Part shown: positions 39,841 to 49,562 of the stretch, piece after piece
How the letters are laid out: the number at the start of each line of letters is the position of its first letter
Position numbering within the stretch: the first letter of the stretch is position 1
DNA from: Atlantibacter hermannii
GTDB lineage: Bacteria > Pseudomonadota > Gammaproteobacteria > Enterobacterales > Enterobacteriaceae
Direction of reading: 5' to 3'
DNA: 64,000 bases
Assembly (NCBI GenBank): GCA_900635495.1
Contig: LR134136.1
Coordinates: 1,612,001 to 1,676,000 of the forward strand
Position numbers and translations under genes: made by a program
The notes under the pieces: generated by a model
The model's input: only the letters and a program-made list of their open reading frames with translations
Databases searched by the model: none
Told to the model about the DNA's origin: nothing

Positions 39841-40466
39841 CTTACCGGGATCACCACGGTGTGGCGAAATGCTTGACGCTCGTTAAGCCGCTGATACCAG
39901 CGTTGCAAGGTTCGGGCGCGGCGTAAGCTGAATATCAATATTCCACAGGTTGTAGACGTAGGGCGCGACGGCGATATCCCCGGGGCCAAACTGTTCGCCC
40001 GACAGCCAGGGGTGATGGGCCAGCTCGGCGTCCAGCATCCCCATCAGCTTGTCGCACTGGGCGATGGCATCGTTAATCTGCGCCATATTGCGCTCCCTCC
40101 GGCGGCGTTCTCACCAGCCCGAACAGCACCACGCGATGCGGCGGTGGTAAGGTTGACGCCGCCCAGTCCATCCATTTTTCTCCCTGGGCGCGCACGGCGG
40201 GCTCATCAAACCAGATGCGGTTTTGCCCATACTGGGCGGCCAGATAACGCACAATGGTATTGGATTCCCACAGGGTGATGCCGGTTTCGTCATCCCGCAG
40301 GCAGGGGATCAACCCGTTGGGGTTCATCGCCAGATACTCCGGCTCGTGATTAAGACCAAATTTCCCGCCAGCGGGAATGGCGTGATAAGGCAGATCAAGC
40401 TCCTCAAGACACCACCGGACTTTTTTTACGTTTGGTGGAATTTTCTCTGCCCCAAACGGTAATCAT
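39837..40466 (-). CDS. gstB: Glutathione S-transferase GstB (three frameshifts)
   Basis: Repaired length is 208 residues, exactly that of E. coli GstB. The start ATG at 40466 follows AAGGAGCTAACC and gives MITVWGRENSTNVKKVRWCL. The thioredoxin-like domain (1-80) has WESNTIVRYLAAQYG; the C-terminal helical domain has GDIAVAPYVYNLWN. Extra bases lie at 40431-40433, 40095-40097 and 39906, each a one-base gain. GstB conjugates glutathione to electrophiles and reduces bromoacetate in E. coli. Confidence 0.9.
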
Positions 40467-40715
40467 GGTTAGCTCCTTTTTTAGCGCGATGAAACGATCA
40501 TCATACTCTTCAGCGCGTATCCTGAGAGTGAAATAGCACTAACATTTCATCAACACGGCCTAAATAAGTGGCGCAACGGGGAGCGTTGCCCGGTTAAATC
40601 GCATAAACTTTAAAAACTTTACCAACATAGTGTTTCTTTACGGGAATGAGTGGGGGACACTCACCGCTCATTGCGATGTTTTTGATTTAACTTGTTTTGT
40701 TGAAAGGATACTCGG

Positions 40716-41946
40716 GTGGTACCTATGAACCAGAAAACGCGACTGACGATGATGCGTGTATGGGCTGCGGGCTCTGCGCTGTTACTGATTTCCTCCACGG
40801 CGGCGTATGCCGCAGAGCAGGTTCAAACACCCGACGCGCCGCCGGTTGATGCCAGGGCGTGGATCCTGATGGATTATGCCAGCGGCAAAGTGCTTGCCGA
40901 AGGCAATGCCGATGAGAAGCTCGACCCGGCAAGCCTGACCAAGCTCATGACCAGCTATGTCGTGGGGGCAGGCGCTGAAAGCGCAGAAAATCCATCTGAC
41001 TGATATGGTGACGGTGGGGTAAAGACGCCTGGGCTACGGGCAACCGGCGTTGCGCGGGTCGTCGTTGATGTTCCTGAAACCGGGCGATCAGGTGTCGGTC
41101 GCCGATCTCAATAAAGGCGTGATTATCCAGTCGGGTAACGACGCCAGTATCGCCATTGCCGACTACGTTGGCCGGCAGTCAGGACGCCTTCGTCAGCCTG
41201 ATGAACAGCTATGCGGCGAAACTTGGACTCACCAATACCACTTTTAAAACGGTGCATGGGCTCGATGCCCCGGGGCAATTCAGTACCGCCCGCGATATGG
41301 CGCTGCTCGGCAAGGCGCTGATCCCATGATGTGCCGGAAGAGTACGCCATCCATAAAGAAAAAGAGTTCACCTTTAATAAAATCCGCCAGCCGAACCGTA
41401 ACCGCCTGTTGTGGAGCACCACCATGAACGTTGACGGCATGAAAACCGGCACCACCGCAGGCGCAGGATACAATCTGGTCGCATCGGCGACGCAGGGCGA
41501 TATGCGCTTGATCTCCGTGGTGTTAGGTGCCAAAACCGGACGGGGTGCGCTTTCGCGAGTCAGAGAAATTGCTGACCTGGGGTTTTCGCTTTTATGAAAC
41601 CGTCACGCCGATTAAGCCCGACGCGACCTTTGTGAATCAGCGCGTCTGGTTCGGCAATACGTCAGAAGTAAAACTGGGGCGCAGGCGAAGCGGGCTCTGT
41701 GACCATTCCGAAAGGCCAGCTCAAAAAATCTGAAAGCCTCCTATACGCTGACGGAACCGCAGCTGACCGCGCCGCTGAAAAAAGGCCAGGTGGTGGGCAC
41801 CATTGATTTTCCAGCTTAACGGCAAGTCGATTGAACAACGTCCGTTGATCGTGATGGAAGCGGTGGAAGAGGGTGGATTCTTTAGCCGGATGTGGGATTT
41901 TGTCCTGATGAAACTTCACCAGTGGTTTGGCGGCTGGTTTTCCTGA
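40716..41946 (+). CDS. dacC: D-alanyl-D-alanine carboxypeptidase DacC, PBP6 (nine frameshifts)
   Basis: About 407 residues after repair (E. coli 400). I use the GTG at 40716, about seven bases after AAAGGAT; ATG 40725 is the alternative. The signal peptide ends in STAAYAAEQ. Active-site motifs are all readable: SLTK (catalytic serine), SGN and KTGT. The C-terminus VWDF-like WDFVLMKLHQWFGGWFS is the amphipathic membrane anchor. Nine breaks: extra bases at 40964-40968, 41016-41019, 41170-41171, 41323-41325, about 41538-41546, 41676-41679, 41723-41728 and 41807-41810, and a loss at 41044-41045. The enzyme trims pentapeptide stems of peptidoglycan. It is the most damaged gene here, yet no stretch of protein is lost. 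Confidence 0.9.
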
Positions 41947-41952
41947 TTAACA

Positions 41953-41976
41953 GCTTCCCGCCTGCGGGCGGGAAGC
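41953..41976. terminator. Strong hairpin between dacC and deoR
   Basis: GCTTCCCGCC, loop TGCG and GGCGGGAAGC form a perfect 10-bp stem between the convergent dacC and deoR stops. The T-rich tail is weak on both strands (CTGTGTTTGG rightwards), so efficiency is uncertain. Confidence 0.65.
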
Positions 41977-41988
41977 CTGTGTTTGGTC

Positions 41989-42755
41989 TTACCACACCAG
42001 CGAGATTTTATTCTGCTGAGCGTACTGGATAAATTCTTCATCCGGACGGCTGTCGGTAATCAGCGTATCGAATGAGGTCAGCGGTCCCATACAGGCCGCG
42101 CGCACTTTCCCAAACTTACTGGCATCCGCCACCAGCACATGACGCTGGGCCATCTCTAATGCCCAGTGTTTCACCGGCAGTTCATCCAGGTTAAAACAGG
42201 TTGGCCCCGTGCCGGGGTATGAATGCCTGCCGCCGAAAAGAAGGCGATATCGGGGCACAGGTTGTTCAGGGTTTCGTGGAAATTTAACGGTTTAAAAATG
42301 GCGTTGCTGGCATGAAATTCACCGCCACACAGGATCACCCGGCACAGCGGTTTTTCCTGGAGCGCCAAAAAGGTATTCAGTGAGTAGCAGACGCCGGTAA
42401 AGGGAAGGTCGTCATCCAGCGCGTCGATAATCCAGGGCGTGGTGGTGCCACAGTCGAAAAACAGCGTTTGGTGCGGACGCACCATGTCGGCAGCAAGACG
42501 GGCGGCTTTGCGTTTTTCCTCAACCAGGCGGGTCTTTTGATCGCTCAACAGGTAGTGGCTGACGGCGGAGCTGCGCGGCTCCAGTACGATGTAGCCTCCG
42601 AGCAGCACCACAGGCGCATCGTCTCCGCTCAGGTCCCGGCGAATGGTCATTTCCGAGACGCCCAGCAGCGCGGCCGCTTCTTTAAGATGGATTTTATCGC
42701 TGCGTTTTAACGCCTGCAGCAGTTGCCCGATTCGATCGCCACGCCGTGTTTCCAT
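41989..42755 (-). CDS. deoR: Deoxyribonucleoside regulator DeoR (one frameshift)
   Basis: A DeoR-family repressor of about 255 residues. The start ATG at 42755 gives METRRGDRIGQLLQALKRSD; a longer upstream frame exists but is not conserved. The helix-turn-helix is at about 18-45 (LKEAAALLGVSEMTIRRDL) and the sugar-phosphate isomerase-like effector domain has FFDCGTTTPWI. The C run 42214-42217 (plus-strand G run) has lost or gained a base, breaking the frame near GIHT before PTCFNLDELPVKHWA. DeoR represses deoCABD and nupG and is relieved by deoxyribose-5-phosphate. Confidence 0.92.
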
Positions 42756-42835
42756 ATTACCTCTGTTTTCGTTATCACCCGTCTGCGGGCCACGGCCAGT
42801 GCCGCCAGCGGGCAATTTTACGCGTCGGCGCGGCG

Positions 42836-43444
42836 TTAGTCACGTACCCAACCTTTACGGATTGGCAACGCAAAACAGAACCGGTAAAGGCGGCATAAAA
42901 AACGGTGCAGCGCAGCGCCATACAGATTCCAGATTATCTGGGTGCTGAGGCAGGCCAGAAGCCCAACTAACAACCCGCCAACCATATCCAGCGGCCAGTG
43001 AACGCCCAGATAAATCCGCGACCAGGCGACGGCACAAGCCACGGCGAACAGCGCCAGCCCGGACCATAAACGATGCCAGAACAGGAATGCCAGCGCAAAA
43101 GTGAAAATGACGGTGCCGTGATCGCTCGGCCATGAGTAATCCGGTGCATGATGCAAAAAGTTATAGCCGATCCTCTCGGCGAAGGGGCGCTCATGCGGAA
43201 AGACCTGCCCCAGCACCCAGGAAACTGACATGCTGATAATCAGCGCGATGGCAGTGCGGATCACCAGATGGCGTTGATAATCGACCTGATGACGCGGCCC
43301 CCAGAGCCAGAGCACCACAATCAACACCGGGACGATATGGATCAGATCCCGGGCGATAAACCTGGCGGCATCAATAAGCCAGACGGGCGATGCGGGCGTG
43401 GCATTGATCAGATCAAACAATGAAAGATTCAGGGTTTCCATCAT
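42836..43444 (-). CDS. ybjG: Undecaprenyl-diphosphatase YbjG (BcrC-type PAP2)
   Basis: A 202-residue membrane phosphatase (E. coli 198). I choose the ATG at 43444 (MMETLNLSLFDLINAT), nine bases after AAGGA, matching the E. coli start. The PAP2 motifs are present: HERPF, PSDHG and SRIYLGVHWPLD with the catalytic histidine. It dephosphorylates undecaprenyl pyrophosphate on the periplasmic side so that the lipid carrier can be reused for peptidoglycan and LPS. The last residues FALPIRKGWVRD are identical to E. coli. Intact. Confidence 0.95.
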   Translation of the reverse strand: MMETLNLSLFDLINATPASPVWLIDAARFIARDLIHIVPVLIVVLWLWGPRHQVDYQRHLVIRTAIALIISMSVSWVLGQVFPHERPFAERIGYNFLHHAPDYSWPSDHGTVIFTFALAFLFWHRLWSGLALFAVACAVAWSRIYLGVHWPLDMVGGLLVGLLACLSTQIIWNLYGAALHRFLCRLYRFCFALPIRKGWVRD

Positions 43445-43779
43445 AATCCAGTCCTTAATTATCCAGCGACCATCAGCCCGCAGAGGAGAATGTCTGCATC
43501 CCTGCATCTGCGCAGGTTGCGAAAGCGGATAACCATAAAAGTATAAGCCGATCCGGTAAAGCGGCATTGTCTTAGTTATCTGCGGCTTGTGTCACAACAG
43601 ACAACTGTGCGCATAGCCTGGCGCGGCGCGCAAAAGAGGATTAGAACGCGGCGAACCTGAATAAAACCTTAACGCCGTGCAGAAACGTGCGATTTCAGCA
43701 CTTGTCGATCACAATTCACTATCTGAATCGCAGCCATTTGATTACACTCTGCGCGATTTTTTATGGATGACCTTCACGC
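43445..43779. other. ybjG-mdfA divergent intergenic region
   Basis: This 335-base gap separates divergent ybjG and mdfA. Near its right end TACACT at 43743-43748 could be the mdfA -10, but no clear -35 lies at the proper distance. I see no gene and no strong palindrome. Confidence 0.5.
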
Positions 43780-45015
43780 ATGCAAACAATAACGTCTTCA
43801 ACAAAACGCCTGGGCAGGCAAGCGCTGCTGTTCCCGCTCTGCCTGGTGCTGTATGAATTTTCTACCTATATCGGCAACGATATGATCCAACCGGGCATGC
43901 TGGCGGTTGTGGCGCAATATCAGGCGGGTGTGGAGTGGGTGCCGACCTCCATGACCGCCTATCTGGCGGGCGGCATGTTTTTACAGTGGCTGCTGGGCCC
44001 GCTGTCTGACCGGGTGGGGCGTCGTCCGGTGATGTTGTGGGGCGTGGTGTGGTTTATCGTCACCTGCCTGGCGACGTTACTGGCGCAAAATATCGAACAG
44101 TTTACCCTGCTGCGTTTCCTGCAGGGGATAAGCCTGTGCTTCATCGGCGCAGTGGGTTACGCCGCCATCCAGGAGTCGTTTGAGGAGGCGGTGTGCATTA
44201 AGATCACCGCGCTGATGGCCAACGTGGCGCTGATTGCACCGCTGCTCGGGCCGCTGGTGGGCGCGGCCTGGATCCACGTCGCACCGTGGGAAATGATGTT
44301 TGTACTGTTTGCCGTGCTAGCCCTGATCGCCTTCTTTGGGTTGTGGCGCGCCATGCCGGAAACCGCCACCCGCCTTGGCGAAAAGCTGTCGGTGAAAGAA
44401 TTAGGTCGTGATTACCGCGAAGTGCTGAAAAATGTGCGCTTTGTTGCGGGGGCGCTGTCGATCGGTTTTGTCAGCCTGCCGCTGCTCGCCTGGATCGCCC
44501 AGTCGCCGGTAATCATCATTAGCGGTGAAAAACTCAGCAGTTATGAATACGGTCTGTTGCAGGTGCCAATATTCGGCGCGTTGATTGCGGGCAACCTGGT
44601 GCTGGCGCGGTTAACTTCGCGGCGCTCCGTGCGGTCGCTGATTATTCTGGGCGGCTGGCCCATCGTCACTGGCCTTGCGGTGGCGGCGCTGGCGACGGTA
44701 GTGTCGTCCCATGCGTATTTGTGGATGACCGCCGGGCTGAGCCTTTACGCCTTCGGGATTGGCCTTGCCAACGCCGGGCTGGTGCGCCTGACGCTGTTCG
44801 CCAGCGAGATGAGTAAAGGCACGGTCTCTGCCGCCATGGGTATGCTGCAAATGCTGATTTTTACCGTCGGGATTGAGTTGAGCAAGCATGCGTATTTACT
44901 CGGCGGTAACGGGGTATTCAGCCTGTTTAACCTCGCTAACGGGCTCTTGTGGCTGGGGTTGATGGTGGTATTCCTGAAAGACAAATCGGTTGGCAGCGGG
45001 TTGCAGCCGCAATAA
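43780..45015 (+). CDS. mdfA: Multidrug MFS antiporter MdfA
   Basis: A 411-residue 12-helix drug:H+ antiporter very close to E. coli MdfA (410). The two acidic residues of helix 1 needed for proton and cation handling, E26 and D34, are present in LYEFSTYIGNDMIQPG; motif A reads GPLSDRVGRRPVM and motif C lies in helix 5. It exports chloramphenicol, quaternary ammonium compounds, fluoroquinolones and, at high pH, Na+ and K+. Single gene with a terminator directly after the stop. E. coli ybjH, normally next, is absent. Confidence 0.97.
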   Translation: MQTITSSTKRLGRQALLFPLCLVLYEFSTYIGNDMIQPGMLAVVAQYQAGVEWVPTSMTAYLAGGMFLQWLLGPLSDRVGRRPVMLWGVVWFIVTCLATLLAQNIEQFTLLRFLQGISLCFIGAVGYAAIQESFEEAVCIKITALMANVALIAPLLGPLVGAAWIHVAPWEMMFVLFAVLALIAFFGLWRAMPETATRLGEKLSVKELGRDYREVLKNVRFVAGALSIGFVSLPLLAWIAQSPVIIISGEKLSSYEYGLLQVPIFGALIAGNLVLARLTSRRSVRSLIILGGWPIVTGLAVAALATVVSSHAYLWMTAGLSLYAFGIGLANAGLVRLTLFASEMSKGTVSAAMGMLQMLIFTVGIELSKHAYLLGGNGVFSLFNLANGLLWLGLMVVFLKDKSVGSGLQPQ

Positions 45016-45045
45016 AAACACGCCCTCGAAAGAGGGCGTTGTATT
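45013..45045. terminator. Bidirectional terminator between mdfA and ybjI
   Basis: ACGCCCTC, loop GAAA and GAGGGCGT form an 8-bp stem. On the minus strand it is followed by GTTTTTATT, on the plus strand by TGTATT, so it serves ybjI strongly and mdfA more weakly. Confidence 0.85.
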
Positions 45046-45856
45046 AATTGAACGGTGCTTCGTGATTCAACACCTTATCAATCACATCGAGCACCGCCTG
45101 CTGATTGTTATGACCCGCCTGATAGCGGGCGATAGCGCGAATATTTTCCGGCGCGTTTTGCATGGCAAATCCGTAACCCGCCTGGGTCAGCATCTCAATA
45201 TCGTTGCCGCCGTCGCCGAATGTCACCACCTCACTGTCAGCAATTCCCCAGCGCGCCTGAACGCGGCGCAGCCCGTTGGCTTTATGAAGCCCGGGGATAA
45301 TGAGGTCGATAGAGCCGTGCCCGCTGGTGACCGGCACCACGATGCCGTCCAGCGACTCGCCCAGCGCGATCATCGTTTCCGCCAGAATAGCGTCCGGTAA
45401 ATTCAGGGCGAACTTGAAAAACACATCATCGTCAGCAGAAAAAGCGTCCACCTCTTTCAGACGATGGTAGTAACGCGCCGCCATTTGTTTAAACGCCGAA
45501 TCGTAGCGTTCCAGGATGTAGCCCCACTGTTTTCCGCTGGCGATGATTTCAATATCCGGCAGCGTCAGCAGGTGATCTACCACGGTATTAAATTCCTGCG
45601 CAGTAAATTCGCCGTTAAACAGATCCTCACCTTCGCACACCACCCATGCGCCGTTATCCGCGACAAAGGCGATCTCATGGGCGATTTCCGGGAAGAACGA
45701 ATGAAGCTGGTAATACTGGTTGCCGCTGGCGACCGCAAAGCGGATGCCTTGCTCTTTCATACGCGCGTATTGCGCCAGAAAACGCGGGCGGTTGTACTGT
45801 TTAAGGTCGTCCAGAAATGTGCCATCCATGTCGACGGCGATCAGTTTCACGCTCAT
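45044..45856 (-). CDS. ybjI: HAD phosphatase YbjI (Cof type)
   Basis: A 270-residue Cof-type haloacid dehalogenase superfamily phosphatase. The nucleophile motif is DMDGTF at residues 8-13, motif 2 VASGNQ, and motif 4 GDGGNDIEML. E. coli YbjI dephosphorylates FMN and erythrose-4-phosphate in vitro. I choose the ATG at 45856, which overlaps the ybjJ stop as ATGA and fits translational coupling; the TTG two codons upstream is less likely. Second gene of a ybjJ-ybjI operon. Confidence 0.93.
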   Translation of the reverse strand: MSVKLIAVDMDGTFLDDLKQYNRPRFLAQYARMKEQGIRFAVASGNQYYQLHSFFPEIAHEIAFVADNGAWVVCEGEDLFNGEFTAQEFNTVVDHLLTLPDIEIIASGKQWGYILERYDSAFKQMAARYYHRLKEVDAFSADDDVFFKFALNLPDAILAETMIALGESLDGIVVPVTSGHGSIDLIIPGLHKANGLRRVQARWGIADSEVVTFGDGGNDIEMLTQAGYGFAMQNAPENIRAIARYQAGHNNQQAVLDVIDKVLNHEAPFN

Positions 45857-47064
45857 CCGCAATGCTCCGTTGTCTTTTCAGGTTGAGATTCAGGTTTCGC
45901 GACGGCACGCGCCACCAGCGCGGCGATCATCACCAGCGAAAGCACCACAATCATGGCGCTGCGCAAGCCGTAGTGTTCTCCAAGGAAGCCTAACAGCGGC
46001 GGGCCCACCAGAAACGCCAGATAGCCGGTTGTGGCAACCACGCTCACGCGGGACGCCGCATCCGGGCCAGTGTCGCTGGCGGCGGAGATGGTCAGCGGAA
46101 AGCCGAGCGACGCGCCAAGGCCCCACAGCAATACCGACGCGCCTGCAAGCCAGGGATTATCCACAAACACGATGATCGCGATCCCGATAGCGCCCATGAT
46201 GGCGCTGGCGCGTACCACCGCCACGCGGCTGTAGCGATCAATAAACCAGCCGCCGCCGAAACGGCCAATCGTCATTCCGAGGGTAAAGCCACCATAAATA
46301 ATCGAACCGGAGGTGGCGCTGAAACCGTGGCCGTCCACCATTAACAGCGGTAGCCAGTCGTTGGCCGAGCCTTCCGCAAAGGCCATCGCCAGGACGATCA
46401 TGCCAATCAACAGCAACTGGATATCTTTATAGAACGGCACGCGCAGCCGGGCATTGTCCTGTTTTTCCTGCTTCGACTCTTTCCCCACGCCCCCGGGAAT
46501 GGCGCGCATGGCGTAAATCATCGGCGCGACGGCGATCAGCCCTGCCAGCAAAATATGCGCATCGGCGCGAATGTTGACGGCGGTCAGGGCCATCCCCACG
46601 CCCGCTCCGGCCAGGGTGCCAAGGCTGTAAAAGCCGTGCATCATGGGCAGGATGGTTTTATTGCTTTCGCGCTCGACCACGGCGCCTTCAATATTCAGCG
46701 CCACTTCCGACGAACCCAGCCCGGCGCCGAACAGGGCCAGGCCGCTGGCGAACACGACGGCGGTCGCAATGGCCAGCCCGGCGCTCATCAGTAAAATACC
46801 GCCAATCGCCAGGATCATGCTGTTGCGGATCACGATACGGGTGCCAAAGCGCTTCACCAGCCAGGCGGAACTTAGCACGCCACTCATCGACCCAATCGAC
46901 AGGCCAAACAGCATCACGCCCATCTCTGCGGTGGAGACCGCAAGACCATCGCGTATAGCGGGGGTGCGGGTAGCCCAGGAGGCCATTAACAGACCGGGTA
47001 AGAAAAAGAAGATAAACAGTGCCCAGGTACGACGACGCAGGGCCTGACGTGCGGTCAACGACAT
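45853..47064 (-). CDS. ybjJ: MFS transporter YbjJ
   Basis: A 403-residue 12-helix major facilitator (E. coli 402). The start at 47064 gives MSLTARQALRRRTWALFIFF and then WATRTPAIRDGL, a conserved YbjJ sequence. Substrate unknown; the E. coli protein has been listed as an inner-membrane transporter of the FucP-like group. It is divergent from rcdA with an 86-base gap that holds the RcdA-type operator, so rcdA probably controls it. Intact. Confidence 0.93.
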   Translation of the reverse strand: MSLTARQALRRRTWALFIFFFLPGLLMASWATRTPAIRDGLAVSTAEMGVMLFGLSIGSMSGVLSSAWLVKRFGTRIVIRNSMILAIGGILLMSAGLAIATAVVFASGLALFGAGLGSSEVALNIEGAVVERESNKTILPMMHGFYSLGTLAGAGVGMALTAVNIRADAHILLAGLIAVAPMIYAMRAIPGGVGKESKQEKQDNARLRVPFYKDIQLLLIGMIVLAMAFAEGSANDWLPLLMVDGHGFSATSGSIIYGGFTLGMTIGRFGGGWFIDRYSRVAVVRASAIMGAIGIAIIVFVDNPWLAGASVLLWGLGASLGFPLTISAASDTGPDAASRVSVVATTGYLAFLVGPPLLGFLGEHYGLRSAMIVVLSLVMIAALVARAVAKPESQPEKTTEHCG

Positions 47065-47108
47065 TGATTAAACCGGGTTCAGGAAAGGATAAGACAACAC
47101 TAACAAGG

Positions 47109-47129
47109 AAGTGTACATTTGTACAACTT
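47109..47129. promoter_or_regulatory. Candidate operator between ybjJ and rcdA
   Basis: An inverted repeat reads AAGTGTACA, TT, TGTACAACTT. It is nearly perfect, with one extra base in the right arm. It lies between the divergent ybjJ and rcdA starts, 22 bases before the rcdA ATG, the place expected for TetR-type autorepression. Confidence 0.55.
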
Positions 47130-47150
47130 ACAGATGACACCGGGGACGGG

Positions 47151-47708
47151 ATGACGCACTCAGAAACCACGCCCATCGGTCGGCGCGACATTATCCTTGA
47201 TGCTACGCTTGAAGCCGTAGCGGAATACGGCATGAATGGCGTGACGCACCGCAAAATCGCCGCGCTGGCTGGCGTCCCGCTGGGCTCAATGACCTATTAC
47301 TTCACGGGTATTGATGCGCTGCTCGAGGAAGCATTTTGCCGGTTTGCCGATCGCATGTCTGAAAGTTTTATTCACCATATCGGCCAGGCACGTAACCCTT
47401 CGATGGCGTGCGACGCGCTGACCGATCTGATCTGCGGCGCTTACATTACCACGCCGCGCAATATGGCGCTGATGTATCAGCTGTACGCCTTTTCGTCCCG
47501 CAAACGCGGCTTAAAACTGGTGATGCAAGCCTGGATGCGCCGTAGTCAGGCGCTGCTGGGGCGCTGGTTCGATCCGGTGACCGCCCGGGCGCTGGACGCG
47601 TTTGTCGAAGGCATGACGTTGCATTACGTCACGGACAGCACGCCGCTGAAACGAGAAGAATTACGTATGCTGTTAGGAAAGATCGCCGGGGATGTGGCGG
47701 AGAATTGA
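47151..47708 (+). CDS. rcdA: TetR-family regulator RcdA
   Basis: A 185-residue TetR-type regulator (E. coli YbjK/RcdA 178). The helix-turn-helix is at about 27-57 (GVTHRKIAALAGVPLGSMTYYF). The ligand-binding domain contains NMALMYQLYAFSSRK and FVEGMTLHYVTD, near-identical to E. coli. RcdA is described as an activator of csgD and several stress genes in E. coli. The start is the ATG at 47151; it is divergent from ybjJ. The RybB gene follows on the opposite strand. Confidence 0.93.
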   Translation: MTHSETTPIGRRDIILDATLEAVAEYGMNGVTHRKIAALAGVPLGSMTYYFTGIDALLEEAFCRFADRMSESFIHHIGQARNPSMACDALTDLICGAYITTPRNMALMYQLYAFSSRKRGLKLVMQAWMRRSQALLGRWFDPVTARALDAFVEGMTLHYVTDSTPLKREELRMLLGKIAGDVAEN

Positions 47709-47723
47709 TGAAACGCAGGCAAC

Positions 47724-47802
47724 AAAAAACCCATCAACCTTGAACCAAAACGGCGGGGTTGATGGGCTCCACAAATTGGGGACATCAAAGAAAAGCAGTG
47801 GC
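47724..47802 (-). ncRNA. rybB: Small regulatory RNA RybB
   Basis: The minus strand from 47802 reads GCCACTGCTTTTCTTTGATG, the conserved RybB seed that pairs with porin mRNAs. It ends in a terminator stem CCCATCAACC with GGTTGATGGG (47766-47757 and 47739-47730) and six T residues. Sequence, about 79-nt length and location between rcdA and ybjL match E. coli RybB, an Hfq-dependent sRNA that downregulates many outer-membrane proteins. Confidence 0.97.
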
Positions 47803-47808
47803 ATTAAT

Positions 47809-47835
47809 TCAGACTGCGGCTGCTTTTAAAAGTTC
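47809..47835 (-). promoter_or_regulatory. Sigma-E promoter of rybB
   Basis: On the minus strand GAACTT (47835-47830) is followed after 16 bases by TCTGA (47813-47809), and RNA start lies seven bases later. This is the canonical sigma-E pattern, in agreement with the known control of rybB. Confidence 0.92.
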
Positions 47836-47873
47836 GCCCATAAGTTAAAAAAATCACAAAATATTTTAACGAC

Positions 47874-49562
47874 CTACCAACCCAGACCGGGCCAGATGAT
47901 AACAATCAACGTTCCCGCCAGTGTTAACAAGACGTTAGCGATGGCATACGTGCCGGCATAACCCAGCGCCGGGATATTGCTGCGGGCGGTATCGCTGATA
48001 ATTTCCATCGCTGGCGCACAGGTACGCGCACCCATTAATGCGCCAAACAGCAGTGCGCGGTTCATTTTCAGCACCCAGACGCCGAACATAAAGCTAATAA
48101 CCACCGGTAACAGGCTGACAATCAGACCAGCGATAAGCATCTGCCCGCCCACCGCACCCAGGCTGTGACCAATACCGCTGCCCGCGCTTAAGCCAACCCC
48201 GGCCATAAAGACCATCAGGCCGAACTCTTTCACCATCATTAGCGCGCCCTGGGGGATATAGCCGAAAGTAGGGTGGTTGGCACGCAAAAAGCCCAGCATG
48301 ATGCCCGCGAACAAGAGCCCCGCGGCGTTGCCCACACCAAAGCTGAAAGAGCTGAACTGGAAGGTGATCATCCCAATCATCAGGCCGATGATAAAGAAGG
48401 CGCAAAAGGCGAGCAGGTCGGTCACCTGGCTGTGAATGGAGATAAAGCCGATACGGTCGGCAATAGTCTTAACCCGGCGCGCATCGCCGCTCACCTGCAG
48501 CACATCGCCTTTGTTAAGCACGATATTGTCGTCGATAGGCATTTCAATCTGGCTGCGGATCACCCGGTTCAGGAAGCAGCCGTGATCGGTAAGCTTCATT
48601 TGTCCAAGGCGGCGGCCCACCACATTGTGGTTTTTCACCACGATCTCTTCGGTGACGATGCGCATATCCAGCAAATCGCGGTCGAACACCTCTTTACCGT
48701 TGCGGAAGCTTGGATCGAGGCGGGCATGGGCGTCGGGATAACCAACCAGTGAAATTTCGTCGCCCACCTGCAATACCGCGTCTCCATCCGGGTTCGCCAG
48801 GATCCCGTTACGGCGGATACGCTCGATGTAGCAACCTGTCTGGCGATAAATGCCCAGTTCACGCAGGTTTTTGCCGTCAGCCCAGGCAACCAGTTCCTGG
48901 CCAACGCGGTACGCGCGAATGACCGGTAAATAGACTTTGCGGTTGGAATCGGTATCCAGTCCACGTTCGCGGGCGATTTGCTGGGCGCTGGTCTGCAAAT
49001 CCTGATGCTGGAGTTTCGGCAGGTAGCGGGCGCCGAAGATCAGGCTGACAAGACCAATCAGGTAGGTGAGGGCATAACCGAGGCTGAGATGATCGAGCGC
49101 GGTGTTGAGCGTCGCGCCCTGCATGCCCGAGTGACGGAGCGTGTCGCCCGCGCCGACTAACACCGGAGTAGAGGTCATCGAGCCGGCGAGCATGCCCGCC
49201 GTCAGACCAATGTCCCAGCCGAACAGTTTGCCCAGCGCCAGGGCAAACAACAGCGCGCTGCCGACCATGACCATGGCAAGCATGAGATAGTTTTTGCCGT
49301 CACGAAAAAAAATAGAGAAAAAGTTCGGCCCGGCTTCCACACCGACACAAAAAATAAACAACATAAAGCCCAAATTAAGGGCATCTGTGTTAATAGAAAA
49401 GTTGTGCTGGCCTAATAATAACGAGACGACTAAAACGCCAATAGAATTACCCAGTTGGACGGAGCCAAGCCGTAATTTGCCAAGACAGAGGCCAAGGGCC
49501 AGTACAACAAATAATAACAGGATGTAATTCCCGCTTAACAAATCTGCGACGTTTATATTCAC
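47874..49562 (-). CDS. ybjL: Putative transport protein YbjL (AAE family)
   Basis: A 562-residue membrane protein (E. coli 561) of the aspartate:alanine exchanger family. Order: about five N-terminal helices (1-165), two RCK_C/TrkA-C ligand-binding domains (about 200-375, with RVGQELVAWADGKNLRELG and DNIVLNKGDVLQVSGDA), then about five C-terminal helices. E. coli YbjL has been linked to glutamate or succinate export when overproduced. Substrate here is unknown. Intact; its stop lies just upstream of the rybB promoter on the same strand. Confidence 0.94.
   Translation of the reverse strand: MNINVADLLSGNYILLLFVVLALGLCLGKLRLGSVQLGNSIGVLVVSLLLGQHNFSINTDALNLGFMLFIFCVGVEAGPNFFSIFFRDGKNYLMLAMVMVGSALLFALALGKLFGWDIGLTAGMLAGSMTSTPVLVGAGDTLRHSGMQGATLNTALDHLSLGYALTYLIGLVSLIFGARYLPKLQHQDLQTSAQQIARERGLDTDSNRKVYLPVIRAYRVGQELVAWADGKNLRELGIYRQTGCYIERIRRNGILANPDGDAVLQVGDEISLVGYPDAHARLDPSFRNGKEVFDRDLLDMRIVTEEIVVKNHNVVGRRLGQMKLTDHGCFLNRVIRSQIEMPIDDNIVLNKGDVLQVSGDARRVKTIADRIGFISIHSQVTDLLAFCAFFIIGLMIGMITFQFSSFSFGVGNAAGLLFAGIMLGFLRANHPTFGYIPQGALMMVKEFGLMVFMAGVGLSAGSGIGHSLGAVGGQMLIAGLIVSLLPVVISFMFGVWVLKMNRALLFGALMGARTCAPAMEIISDTARSNIPALGYAGTYAIANVLLTLAGTLIVIIWPGLGW

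Noticed and set aside
29781..41946. Genuine pseudogenisation of moeA, gsiABCD, yliI, gstB and dacC
   Set aside because: Breaks are single-base homopolymer changes with no other decay, and repaired lengths match the families. Simultaneous loss of unrelated, often important genes is unlikely.
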